64,000 bases of DNA from Sipunculus nudus. Lineage: Eukaryota; Annelida; Sipuncula; Golfingiida; Sipunculidae. A model generated the notes under the pieces. The model was given only the letters and a program-made list of their open reading frames with translations. It was not told the origin of the DNA and did not search any database. The stretch covers positions 75,404,453 to 75,468,452 of the forward strand of contig CM049311.1 of the NCBI GenBank assembly GCA_026874595.1, written 5' to 3'. This document shows positions 23,931 to 35,205 of this stretch, piece by piece (positions within the stretch are counted from its first letter, which is position 1; every line of letters starts with the position of its first letter). A program made the translations under genes and the position numbers.

Positions 23931-24904
23931 TTGAAGTAAACTCAGATTTGCTCCCAATCATTTGTTTGACGTTTTCTAGGCTGTCTTGGTGCTGGTATAT
24001 TTATATTATATATGAGTGCACAGACATGTATACCGCGTGCAGGTGGGTGCTGCTGCTCTTCTGGCACGTCTTAATTCTCTGCTGGAGACTGCGTTGTAAG
24101 GGGCTTAATTTGGCTCTCTTGCATGATACTAGAGTGGCATATACAAAATTATACCGAAATAAGCTGTAACATCTATGCCTTTTCTAAATTTCTCCTCACA
24201 CCGGGGCAGGTGCACCAGCAATCGGCCAAAATTTAGTATTAATCATACTTCTGATAATCCAATTGTGCATGTGCTAATAGAGCACGGTTGCACGGTTGCC
24301 AAGTGTACTCATATCTGTTTTTTTATGTGATTTGCACATTCAAGGTTTTTCATTTAAAATATTACTTTAACACATGTGATGATTTACATGACATCACAAA
24401 CTCTTTCAACAAATGACTGAATGTAATCATCACTTTACAAAACCCATCACCACAAAGCCTGTCAAAGTCGGCCATGTCACTTCCTCACAAAGGTGGGGCT
24501 CTTTGTCCCGTTACCATTCAGTACAGCCGTTTTTATTGGATATCTGTATCCCGGACTGAAATTCCGGACCATACCATCTCCTAAATTGAGTATTTCTAAA
24601 CGATAGGGTAGAGTATAATAAGAATCCGGTGCATGTAGACTCATAAAGAACATATATAGTCTCTGACCAATACATTGTATCCATGCAGCAATTAAGGGGA
24701 CAGGTAATACAATAAACGTGTCGAGATTCTATTTCAGTTCGCTCAGGGGTATATAGGCACTTTGATATAAATTGACTGGTCCCGGAGAATGCAGGTGCTG
24801 TGCGTTTGCCGTAAAATTTGTTTTTTGAAACCTGTTTACTCTAAAATATAGCATGCAATACTCTAAAGAAACGGGTGTTTCATTATCACCAACCATGCAT
24901 CTTC

Positions 24905-25445
24905 TCCAGGGAATCGGCGACCTGTTGATAAACAATTCTGATTTCTAAGTACTTATGTTCGCTTTTCAATGGTATACATATATCCAAAAAGGATTTGGGT
25001 TTCAATAACAGATATATATCGCAATTCACAGACCAAGCAAACATGCTGCTTTCATTACCCACACCATTCCAATGAAGATGATGATCTCTCTTGCCATGAA
25101 GAAGACCTTTAATAAAGTGATCTGCTTATACGGTGACGAAAACGAATCCAAGAATCGGGGTACAGTTCAAAGAACAAGACAAACAGATACCGGCGGGGGC
25201 GGGGTGGACCAGACTTTGATGAGGGTATGATAAAAGGGTAGAGAAGAGCGTTCCCCCAGAATAAGAACGTCACCCGATATTACCCCACCCCACCCCCTGG
25301 ATGTGTATCTGCGGAGTGTAATCCTTTAGCGTCAGGAATCATACATTTTACTGCCCCCCCCCCCCCCCCCCCCCGGAAATCACTGACACATGCCGGTCCA
25401 AGCAAATTATCTTCAGATCTGGCATTCGCTCTATAACTATCTCCT
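24905..25445 (-). repeat. Island M, copy 2 (inverted)
   Basis: Reverse complement of 12110-12700, with similarity continuing to about 24905 ('ttgataaacaattctgattt'). It carries a ~20-bp poly-C tract at 25354-25374 that is not in the partner copy. First member of the inverted block M-L-K-J. Confidence 0.85.
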
Positions 25446-26279
25446 GCATGGTTATCTTTAAAATACGCAGTCCTTTCGCATCTTTACAACATGTGACCAA
25501 AGCTTTAGATACTAGACATCTTGATACATTGAAACTCGCAAAATTACGCAAGACCTCAAACCGCGGGTGTTCTGGGGTGTATCGCCGTTGCGACAGATAC
25601 TGTTTCATGTATGTTTTACTGATTAATTAACAATATAACAGTATGGACCCCCGACAGCCACCACAGTATGTGCTGATTCGTACGGAATGCGAAAGGTTAC
25701 ATCAGTTACAGCACATTGCGTAAAACTGAGAACGTAGTAACATGTCTTGCATGCATGTCGGATTTACATAATAAAATACTTTTACAATATGTAAGGTATA
25801 AAAGCCGCTGTAAGACCATCTTTTGAATTAAAATAAAAATCGCAGATTTAATTAATATGTGAGGAACCAATGTCAGCTCAACAAGTCTCTCTCTCTCTCT
25901 CGTTGGAGGTTATATAGATATCTGGTAATGATCCCCAGCTCAATATCCTCTTCAGGCCGTCACCTCTGACTCTTGATGTATTATACATTCACTGAGCGGT
26001 ATAGTGACACTAATTAGAACTTCTTTTCTATGTCACGGTATCCCTTGTATCCCGAACTGACGTTAATCCTGTAACGGTGTCCGGGGGCACAATCTCCTCC
26101 GCTACACCCTTCATGGCATAGACTGACTCCGTGACACTTACGCCTGTTCCTTTTATTGTTGTTGATAGAAATTATGCAAGGCGTAGTGACCGACTTACCA
26201 CAATGCAGTCAAGGGTCGGCATTTTGTTGTTAACAAAGAAGTGGAATAAACGGATTAATTCCGAAGTACCTGCAAACAG

Positions 26280-26465
26280 AAACCGTGCGACGATATCACC
26301 TGGTAACCGTGATCTGCCACGGACACCCTAGAGCGCGGGACTTTTGTATCCTAAAGTGATCGTCTGCTCGGGTGAAAAAGAGGTAATCATCCGGGACATC
26401 TTCACGAAATGTAGACTCGTGACGAAAATATAGACAGCGAATGGCCAAACAGCGGGAGTTATCTT
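26280..26465 (-). repeat. Island L, copy 2 (inverted)
   Basis: Reverse complement of 10035-10270. The strand shown reads 'gatcgtctgctcgggtgaaa' and 'aagaggtaatcatc', then 'gaaaatatagacagcgaatg'. Lies between inverted M and K, as expected for a mirror image. Confidence 0.75.
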
Positions 26466-28155
26466 AGGAGACTGATCGACTGTGGACATCCTGAGTTACA
26501 TAGAAACGCATCTCATATCATTAAATCAGCTGCTATAACAGATATATACATGTATATTGAAAGGACCTAAGTGGACAATAGTTTATCTAGACCTAGGTGG
26601 ACTAAGTATGAAGGAGTAATACTAGGCCTAATGCATGAGAATAAAGTATACATGTGTGTATGCCAGCTCTCTACTATCGACCTTTGACCTTACGCCCCGG
26701 AAAAGCCGCTTCGTCGCGTGAATGTTGTACGTTTAGTATTCTTTTAATTTCACTCTCAGAGGTCTCACGCCCAATAGTAATAATATGTATATTATCTCAC
26801 GCTTTTATTTCCTTTTGTTTGAATATGAAAGTTTCCCCAGCAAAACCATCCTTGCACGTGGATTATTATTCATACATGGATCTCATATTCACCTGCATGT
26901 TTTGAATACGTTTTGAACGGGTCTGTATGTGTATTTTCAATAAAAGACCGCATGATATGTGGTTCGATATTGCGCATGCGCAACAACTCCCAAACAAGGA
27001 AAAGAAACATGAAAGGAGATACACAGAAGAAACACGGACTGGTAGCTTGAAAAATCTTGATTTGTGAAATTCCACCAGGTGGCGTGTGCGCTATGCTTAC
27101 ATTTTGCGTGACTGATCGGGCCCGATGTGTGCAGGGGTATGCGAACGGTTTGGGACGGAAAAACGGTAGAAACATTAAATTTCTTGTATATTTAGCATAA
27201 ATGGTATGTGAATATTAGCCTCTTTATAGCCTGTACATATGCTGTAGTTTCTGAGCTTTTGCTTGGAGTGGCATTGCATGATATGTCATTTTGTGATTTA
27301 TACCTTTATAATATTCAACTTGGGGATACAATTTTTGGGAGCTTCTGGAATTCGTTACAGACACGAGTTAATTTTACCATGAAGATACAATTACTGGATA
27401 TCTTTGATTTCCACAATATGCGCGCGTCATATTGTGAACAAACACAGACACACAAACACAGACACACAAACACCTCCTAGCGGACGCAATGACTATATTA
27501 TTCATAATATCAAAGTGTATTCATATTCTATGTTCCTATGCTTTGTCAAATGGGCAATCTTTGTCACAATCTGATAATATGGATATAAGATAGATTTATT
27601 TGACATGGATGCAGGCACGGGAAAAGAAATGGACATCCTTTTTTGCTCCATGGCATGTACCTTACACTACTGTGGTCGTATAATAATCGCCCACTAACGT
27701 ATATAATAGAAACATTAGGCCTCCGAAACATTAGCGAATTTTACGGCATGCCCATGATATTGGCGGAACGTGATGTCGGCCTATGCCATTGACGGTCTCG
27801 TCTGTTCGTTTGCCAGTCACTGTGCAGAGTATCTAAATTTCTAAATTTGTAAAAGGCTGTATTAAAAAAATGGTATCATACTTTTGAGTTGACTCAGACA
27901 GAGATGTGGTCTTGTGATATCTTGTTTATTGTTTGTGCGTCTGCCTAGAAACTAATAAAAATGATTGCAATGTTTATTAAGAAGGAATTTGATAGTTGGG
28001 TGGGCTGACACGTGACCACTTCAGACTCAAAGGCAGGCTGTTCTTACTGTCATATCCCTTACTGTTTTCACAGCTTCAGAGGGTGTGATGGGGCGGGGTT
28101 ATTGAGATTATAACGGCAGATTATTTGGGATGGAAATATAAAACTTGCATAGTTG
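26465..28155. other. No gene seen between islands L and K
   Basis: Contains a CA-rich run at about 27439-27476. The open frames, such as 26870-27175 on the minus strand, show no protein-like features. Confidence 0.45.
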
Positions 28156-28875
28156 ATTGAATACACAAACACCACGGCCTGCACCCTGCGACCCCTTGTG
28201 TTTCTTGGTGGAGGTCTGAGTGACAACATCAGCATGATAAATATCAACCCCTGTCGCTGACCGCTTTCACTTGTCGCCGCCTCCGCTGGACAATGTTTTC
28301 CCTGACGACGCAAGGTTAAGTCACAGACGGCGCGGGCTTTGATGCTGTTCTTGTGCACGCGCATGATCACCACTGTCCCGTCGACATGAATCCCCGACTC
28401 AAAGCTCAGCCTCGCTTTGGCAATGATGATTACACCAATTAGTGTACTTAGATCACTCTTCTGTTGATCAAGAGCTGTCCGCGGGACTGTCGTTTATTCT
28501 CTGATTCCCCAAACATGCCGTAATATCAAGTAACAGACCATTTTGAAAGCCGCTCAAACGCCCTGTTGCCTCATATTCCAGAGGGTTGCGGGGATGAAAG
28601 AAATTCTTTTGGATCTTCTAGTAGTTACATTTATGTTATATTTTCTGTGGATTTTGTGTGGGTCCACAAAGGATTAGACCCTAACAATAGAACATCTCCG
28701 GCATGTTTGTCTATGAGCTAAGGATACACTTGTTAGTTTGCGTTTCTTACTAATGCATGAAACAGGATCCGGATTAATTTTGACAAATGCTTTCCGATAC
28801 ATAGTCTTCTCTTGTTACGTCATAGCACATTGATTGAAACTCAAATGTGAACCCACTGATTGCATAATGCCTTTC
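28155..28875 (-). repeat. Island K, copy 3 (inverted)
   Basis: Reverse complement of 8620-9212 and 80-745; the longest and most complete copy. The minus-strand frame 28068-28373 covers the conserved core and reads 'KNSIKARAVCDLTLRRQGKH' followed by 'CPAEAATSESGQRQG', nearly the same peptide as copy 1. The downstream stop used by copies 1 and 2 is lost here, and the frame runs on. Confidence 0.8.
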
Positions 28876-29096
28876 GATTTTCCCTTGTGTATCAAACTGA
28901 TCATCACCGGGTCCAAGAAAATCTGAGCCATTGTGTATACAACCGTTTTAAAAAAAGTTTAAATACGTAAATCTGTTTAATAAGTTACCTACTCAGAGGT
29001 ATAAATGCTTTTGGTTTTAGAAATATTCACAAACAAATTCAATTTTCTTTTAGAGTAAATGTGTCCAGTTGTTGTTGTAACTCTCGATGCATGCAT

Positions 29097-29120
29097 GCAA
29101 ACACACACACACACACACAT
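29097..29120. repeat. (AC)n microsatellite
   Basis: Short CA run followed by TATG-rich sequence. Confidence 0.85.
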
Positions 29121-29539
29121 ATATGTATGTATGTATATATAAACCCATACCAGTATGTATACATACATTAACTGTGTGTATATTATGTGCAGTTCAATTT
29201 TCTGGATGTGTATATCAAAACAATCAAACGTAAAATATGATGCCAATAACAATAAAATGATGTTATTTGAAAACTAATACGTCCATGCAGTGTATATATA
29301 ACACATGACGATTCGAACACCAAACGCGTGGTAATGAAACTTGGTATATAAACCAGGAAAATACATATACAAGCTCATGAGAAATGTCGTAATCCACGGA
29401 TGGTGTCAGAGCTCTGCAAATATAACACTAAAACATCCTGTCATTAAGAGAGTTGTGACAATCATTAACTCTTTAGCGACGTCATCCAACGACGGGCTGT
29501 CAATCCCATGTGCATGCATGTTTTGGTTCACACTTTGAC

Positions 29540-29995
29540 ATTCATCGTATAGTGACAAGATTCGGATCCACAAGGCGCCTATATATTGTATGGATCTAGT
29601 GCGTAACCTTTGAACCGGTAGCACAAACGTGGCCTTTGAAGTGCGCGCGCAGGTGTCTTTACTCTTTACATTATTTGTACCTGGGGCGGGGCATCCGGAA
29701 AACAAGAATCTTGGGCGTGGCCTGTCCTACTAATTATTTCCCGTAGTGATTTATGTCTCAGTTCAAAGGTGCGACGGACACTCATGGTGTTCAGTAATGA
29801 TTCCCTGAGGATATCAATAAATACGTACGTCTAATTGTTTTCCAAATAGTCTCCTTGGGCACCTGATGGATTACTAAAGCCAATGTTGTGACATATCATT
29901 CACTCTGTACCGTGTTTGAACCAGTCACCAATTTGTGAAATCTCTCGGTTCGTAAAAATCGTATTACCGCGGCCAGATGTGCATAAAATGACTTA
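29540..29995 (-). repeat. Island J, copy 2 (inverted)
   Basis: Reverse complement of island J. Here the strand shown reads 'gatccacaaggcgcct', 'ggcctttgaagtgcgcgcgc' then 'aggtgtc', and 'caccaatttgtgaaatctct' near 29930. It closes the inverted M-L-K-J block; island A follows in direct orientation at 30640. Confidence 0.75.
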
Positions 29996-30639
29996 CGACC
30001 CTATAATTTGATCTTTTAAAGTAAACGAGCGGCCCTATATATATGTATTTCACATCCTGCAGTGTTTTATAAAGGGCTTCTTTTCTGAACATTTAATCGA
30101 GACCATGCACCTTACAACAGAAAACTATATCAGCTGAAAGGGAACTAAATATAATTTACGTTAATTAGATATATAATACAGTACATAATTCGTAAAACAA
30201 GTTTCCGGGCTCCCTAACATGCATGGGACATTTAACGATCCAATGAAGCCTGACACGTGGTATGTTATTCAGGCGGGATATTCAATTTCATCTTGTGTAC
30301 TGAAAACCAGAGAATAGATAGCTGGTTTGTTTTCGGTGTTTAATATGACAATCATTATTACTGCACGTAAAGAAAACCAAACCGTATATAACTTACCAAA
30401 TAATAAGAGTAAATCCACAAAATAGCTGAGACCATATATTCCGCCAAGTATCGAACAGATTTTTTGTTTAAAACCATGTTAATGCTAATTTTACCAATTG
30501 GCCAAGTGTGTTATAGGAAAGCATGCAGAGACGAGATATATATCTTGTAAGCATTTTGGCTGCATGAGGTTACATGTGATCTCTTTAATTGCTGTAAAAC
30601 AAATCATGCAGAAACTAACGGGAACCATGCTTTATCATT

Positions 30640-31330
30640 TCCCGCCCAGCCAGTTATCCTGCTCGTCTGATCATGCAGGTGTCCCGAAAGTAGAGCTGTG
30701 CAGTCTCTCACCCGACGCTGAAACAATCCCGGTTATTGGCGATAAACGTAGTTGATTTGCCTGAATCACAACGAATTCATTCCTCCCAAAACTCTGATAA
30801 GGGGTTTACAAATTATCTTAACCATGCTTATTTGAAGTTATTTGTATTATATTTAATTGATAACAGGACGCCGATGACGTCTATGTTATATTCGATAATA
30901 GATTTAAACCTTTGTTTCGATTAGGCTGCATGCATGGATACGTTTCCGAATGCTCATTTGTATCTGGGAAAGACAGTTACTTCAAAGAGCTACCTTTATC
31001 CCGAGAAACAATTAACCATACCTTTATCTACGCGGGCTCTGATCAACGACCTCCCGGGCTGTGACATGAGGGGCGGTTCACTCGAATCATTGCCATATCA
31101 TTCTGACATTGTTGACCTGGACAGGTTTATCTCTCTCACCTGACTCAGTGGTCATTACTCCAGCAAAGGTATATACAGGTTATGCTCATTAAATCATCGT
31201 TTGATGCTGATATAATATTTCTTTTATCATGGACTATGCATCATATAAAGATATATATATGTGACAAATGTTAAATGATAATGATACAGTGAATTACTTA
31301 TAAGGTATAAATTTAATCTTTATGATTTTC
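30640..31330 (+). repeat. Island A, copy 1
   Basis: Matches 48955-49620 in the same orientation. Shared anchors: 'tcctgctcg.ctgat', 'cgataaacg', 'ctgaatca.aac', 'ctgataaggggtttacaaat' versus 'ctgataaggtttttagtagt', 'aacaggacgccgatga' versus 'aacaggccaacgatga', 'caaagagctacctttatc', 'tttatctctctcacctgact' and 'aaaggtataaatt'. It opens unit 1. Two small open frames (30736-30924 and 30934-31143) are not conserved in the second copy. Confidence 0.75.
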
Positions 31331-31485
31331 TCATCTATATATATATATATATATATGAAACGTTATCCGTTACGAGAGATAATTAACATTCATTGAAGTG
31401 TATAACTGCATGAGTGGCTTAATTGCTATATCTGTATATAGTCATATAGTCTATATAAAAATGAATTGCAAGCACAATATTAAGT

Positions 31486-31487
31486 TC

Positions 31488-31523
<36 letters not shown>
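31486..31523. repeat. (TA)n microsatellite at the edge of the inverted-repeat element
   Basis: TA run that stops exactly where the left inverted repeat starts. Confidence 0.9.
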
Positions 31524-31768
31524 GTTGGAGCCTGTCTGAGGATCTGGCCCATCTGCCGATGGGCTTGGCCCATATGAGGATCCGTTATTGGGCTGCCCAT
31601 CTGCAGATGGGCAGCCCAATAACGGATTTGATACCATGCACTTTCTGGCCCGTCTGCAGGTGGGCTTGGCCCAATAACCGATTTTAGTTTTTGTTAGTTT
31701 TACAATATTTTTTTTATTATCTTGATGACTTTTGTACTCGGACAAACATTTCTCAGAACTTAAATAGA
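31524..31768 (+). repeat. Left terminal inverted repeat
   Basis: Inverted copy of 33362-33586. It is about 20 bp longer because it contains a perfect 44-bp palindrome at 31582-31625, centred on CTGCAG, where the right arm has a different, shorter arrangement. Confidence 0.9.
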
Positions 31769-31960
31769 TTTGCCTGCTCTTGGGGTGACCAACACACTTG
31801 TTATTCCCTCTGAAGCCAAGCTCGGAGAAGAGGTCAGCAAGTATTTACGGGTGGTCCCTGTTGATAGTCTGTTTTACGTCACCAAGAACATCCGCGAGAG
31901 GGAGGTGGACCATGCAGGATATAGAAAGACCTTTGCCCATGTTAGTGCTTCCGTTATCAT
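31768..31960 (+). CDS. Exon-like frame inside the inverted-repeat element
   Basis: About 64 open codons with a protein-like look ('VTNTLVIPSEAKLGEEVSKY', 'LRVVPVDSLFYVTKN', 'IREREVDHAGYRKTF'), GC-richer than the element around it. It begins just after the inner edge of the left inverted repeat, following 'cttaaatag', a possible 3' splice site. It ends at a good 5' splice-site match, 'atcat' then 'gtaagg' (GT at 31961-31962); without splicing it stops at once at TAA 31962-31964. I recognise no family. It could be a captured host exon, or part of the element's own protein. A TTG at 31770 is the nearest start-like codon, so an ATG is probably elsewhere or missing. Confidence 0.35.
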
Positions 31961-32661
31961 GTAAGGTGTATCCGATATTAAGTTGGTGAATTGGTCATAC
32001 CTAAATGCGTTTACCCTTAAGTGTTATTATAGTGTTAGTGACAACCAAGTTAACCAGAAAGCACTCACAGAGCACATGCCTGCGCCACCGCCTGTATACG
32101 TACCAATGAAAGTACACTCGGTTATATGACATGAAATAGTATATGGCCTTTTAGACAAAAAAGGTACAACCCTATATATCAACATAGTGTGCCATTTAAA
32201 CCACCGTATTATCATAATTTATTCAATTTATATAATATAGGTTTATTTTACATATATGTTTATTGTCCCGAATCCAAACATGGTCTATAAATAAGTTTAG
32301 CATAGTTCCTAGTAAGCAGAGCTAAATTTTTATTCGATTACAGTATCCCACACAGACCGAAATTATTAATATGCAAGTATTAACTGATAATTTCGGTAGT
32401 TTTATCGTATAAATTTTATCTCTTCATTATTTATCTTCTGAGTATAAAGTATAATTATATTTATCCAAAACGGTTTATAATTTGTCACAATTTAAATTTT
32501 TATATTTATATTTATATTTTATATATTAAAACATATTTATATATTAAACATCGTGATGATTGCTTGTTTCAGAGATCTATTTATTTATCAGTTGTATCTA
32601 ATAAATTGTTATATATTAAAAATAAAATAAACTATACTATGTTACTGTGACAGATATGTAA

Positions 32662-32856
32662 AACATAACCCTATCGTTTTGTTTAAACTTATTTTGTGGC
32701 GTTTTTGCCCTGGCCTTTGCAAAGACACTACTCTCCGGCAATGACCCCTGCAGCCAAAACTACATTTACCCTCGGCACCATCTCTGTGATAACCTGAAAA
32801 AAGGAGAACTGCCCGACTTCCCTGCTGCTCTCATAACCAGGACGAATGCTTATTAG
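32662..32856 (+). CDS. Second exon-like frame inside the inverted-repeat element
   Basis: A stop-bounded frame of 64 codons without an internal ATG start. It runs through 'LFCGVFALAFAKTLLSGNDP', 'CSQNYIYPRHHLCDNLKKGE' and 'LPDFPAALITRTNAY', then TAG at 32854-32856. It is GC-rich (about 32705-32850) inside very AT-rich DNA. Its start is hydrophobic. The only AG that could act as a close acceptor (at 32723-32724) leaves a phase that does not join directly to the 31768-31960 frame, so the two are not simply adjacent exons, or one is decayed. AATAAA occurs downstream at about 33226. Family not recognised. Confidence 0.3.
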   Translation, partial: NITLSFCLNLFCGVFALAFAKTLLSGNDPCSQNYIYPRHHLCDNLKKGELPDFPAALITRTNAY

Positions 32857-33361
32857 AGAGCTTATCAATAAGAAACTTCTCCAAAAGAAACTGTATCAAT
32901 ATGTGTTATTGTGGTGAAAGTGCATGATTGTGATTGACTCTGAGCTCAAAAGACTCATGAGAGAGTGTTTGCTACATATATTACACTATTCTATTGTCAA
33001 AATGTATGTGGTAACCTTGATATATATGTGGATATTAAAAATGAATATGAGAAACTGATTTGTACCACATATAATTTCTCTTTAGTAAATTGTATGTACC
33101 TTGGAAGTCACATCTGTGTGGTAATGTAAATGAGATTTTTTCGCAACAGCTGTAATTACTCTTTGGTAAAAAGTGAACCTCGTTAAACTCTTAACATCAC
33201 TCTAATGCAATGTAGACTAATTAAGAATAAAAAGTTATTTAATAGGGTATTGTAATTAACACTGCATTCACATCTATGAAGTTTTCTATGCATATCTATG
33301 TAATTTTGATGATAAAATTATTGATGTAAGGTTGTGATAGTGATTAATGTTTCAGTTAACA

Positions 33362-33582
33362 CATTTAAGTTCTGAGAAATCTTTGTCTGAGTACAAAAGT
33401 CATCAAGTTAATAAAATAATAACGTATTACTAACAAAAATTAAAATTGGTTATTGGGCCAAGCCCATCTGCAGACGGGCCAGAAAGTGCATGGTATCAAA
33501 TCCGTTATTGGGCTGCCCATCTACACGGATCCCAATACGGGCCAAGCCCATCTGCAGATGGGCCAGATCCGCAAACGGGCTC

Positions 33583-33586
<4 letters not shown>
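33362..33586 (-). repeat. Right terminal inverted repeat
   Basis: Inverted copy of 31524-31768; ends 'cgggctccaac' at the following (TA)n run. Confidence 0.9.

Positions 33587-33650
<64 letters not shown>
33587..33650. repeat. (TA)n microsatellite
   Basis: About 32 uninterrupted TA dinucleotides, flanking the inverted-repeat element on its right. Confidence 0.95.
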
Positions 33651-33652
<2 letters not shown>

Positions 33653-33724
33653 GTATAACCAAAGTACACTGGATGCTGTATTCTTGTTAACCCATTGCCT
33701 TTTTTGCCTCATTTTCTCCGAGAA

Positions 33725-34830
33725 CCTCAGGGGTGGATTCAGGATTTTGGAAAGGGAAGGTTCAAACTCAGGAGGACTAATAACAAAACCCTTAAAACGG
33801 TCGTCGGGTAAGGAAACCCCCTTTAAACAGGTCCACTGGTTCGGGAGAGTTTGTGTTGGGGGGTGGGGTGGGGGGGGGGAGAAGAAAATTTGTTCAGACT
33901 TTGGCTGGGTATCGCCAACAAATTTCTTTTTGCAATGTATTTCGATATTTGGTAGTGTATTTCGATACACATTGCATGCGATATTTTCATTGTACTAAAT
34001 TTAATTGTATTAAAGTGTGTTTTCTCTTTTATATATAAATCATTAATGTTATATTATTAACAATTCTTGATCATGTTATTATAACACGATAAAAGTATGT
34101 GCGGATCAGTTTATTTCAAACAAAAAATATGGCAACATTATATACATATACTATATATATTGTATACTGTTGACACTGCTTAAAGTTTTCTTCAGGCCTT
34201 ATTATACATGTGCAAATAAATTGGCTAAATAGTTTAGTGTATTCTGGAGAGTGGTTTAGCAAACAGAGTTACAGATGGTTGCCGCAATCACAACCGTTAA
34301 TAAACAATAATACTGCTGAGTTGACACTTCATCTTCCTGTATAGTTATCATTAGAAGTGAGGAGAGAATATTAATAAATGATTAATAATTTTGACCATGT
34401 TTAGCGTTTCTTTCTTTTGTTGTATCGAAATATTCCTCGGATACCAATAAGTCATCGAACAGACATGAAGATTTCTTGGGACAGACCTTTGATCTATTGT
34501 ATATCATGCCTACTTTAATTAAGGTAGAGGCTGTTTCCCCTTTAAGCCTGTTATAAACCAAAGCAATTTAGGTGGCTAAATTTATGACAGAAACATTATT
34601 TTTACTACCCAAAAATCTGTTTCAGGCAAATTAACAAAAAATCGAAAAATATCGATATTTGAGAACTGTATCGCGATACGTATAATATACGCAAATCACC
34701 ATATCGCGATATACCGATATATGGATAATATCGCGCAGCCCTATTTAAAACCCACAAAAAAGGTTGTGGCGGCTCTAAAGGGGAGAGGGTCCAGACCTTC
34801 AGGACCCATCCCCTAAGCCACCTTTATTCT
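33725..34830. mobile_element. GGATTC MITE-like element split by a second element
   Basis: 33725-33893 ('ggtggattcaggattttgga', poly-G at 33868-33880) resembles 23745-23930. Sequence at about 34746-34830 ('gagagggtccagaccttcag', 'gacccatccc') looks like a continuation or the opposite end of the same type. The TATCGATA-rich MITE at 33900-34745 lies exactly between them, suggesting nested insertion. The outer ends are approximate. Confidence 0.4.
33900..34745. mobile_element. MITE-like element with GGGCTG ends, copy 2
   Basis: The left end reads 'ggctgggtatcg' (33903-33914), as at 10428-10438. The right end reads 'gcagcccta' (to about 34744), the inverse of TAGGGCTG. The right subterminal part is dense in 'atatcgcgata' and 'atcgatatt' words, as in copy 1. 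Length (~0.85 kb) and lack of coding capacity are also similar. The two interiors do not align obviously by eye. Confidence 0.6.
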
Positions 34831-35064
34831 GTGCATTAGTTTACTTAAATCGAAATTGCAAGATATACTCATGCAGGTAGGAATGCAGACGAGCATGCAG
34901 GAAACAACGTACGTTGCCCAGAATATATATATCTATAGACATACATGGACGTTAGACACAGAGCCAAAGCCTAAGATATAGGACAGTATTAGGTCTGGCT
35001 GATTTAAGGTATCATTAATCACTCCTAGAACTATACTGGAACATATAACACCATTTACGAGCAC

Positions 35065-35205
35065 CTGCTGTTGACGTCACGGGCGTAGTCTACTGTTGTC
35101 ATGGTCATTTTGGAGATTGACTGTGACGTAATCCCGCCTGCAATTAACAAACGTGAGCAGGTGTACGGGTCCTTTGTTCTCTGACACTTGCCGCTTGTAT
35201 TCGTC
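35065..35205 (+). repeat. Island B, copy 2
   Basis: Matches 51515-51605 and the reverse complement of 18440-18560. Reads 'ctgttgtcatggtcattttg', then 'tgtgacgtaatcccgcctgc', then 'gtgagcaggtgtacgggtcc'. The bZIP-like TGACGTAA core and the flanking CAGGTG are shared by all three copies. Confidence 0.75.

Larger units (their letters stand above)
31524..33586. mobile_element. 2.06-kb element with ~225-245-bp terminal inverted repeats
   Basis: The left arm 31524-31768 and right arm 33362-33586 are inverted copies of each other along their length, with few changes. Both contain 'tggcccatctgcagatgggc' type palindromes, 'gataccatgcactttctggc', 'gatgacttttgtactc' and 'tttctcagaacttaaat'. Both ends abut (TA)n runs, so it may have inserted at TA, or the TA runs may have grown from the target. 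Long arms and a palindromic structure are like foldback-type or long-TIR DNA transposons. I see no transposase. The interior has two exon-like frames (listed separately). The element sits between islands A and B of unit 1 and is absent from unit 2. Confidence 0.85.

Noticed and set aside
33446-33998. Reading frames of up to 181 codons rich in Tyr-Ile
   Set aside because: They run through the (TA)n microsatellite and the inverted repeat; the openness is due to the repeat.
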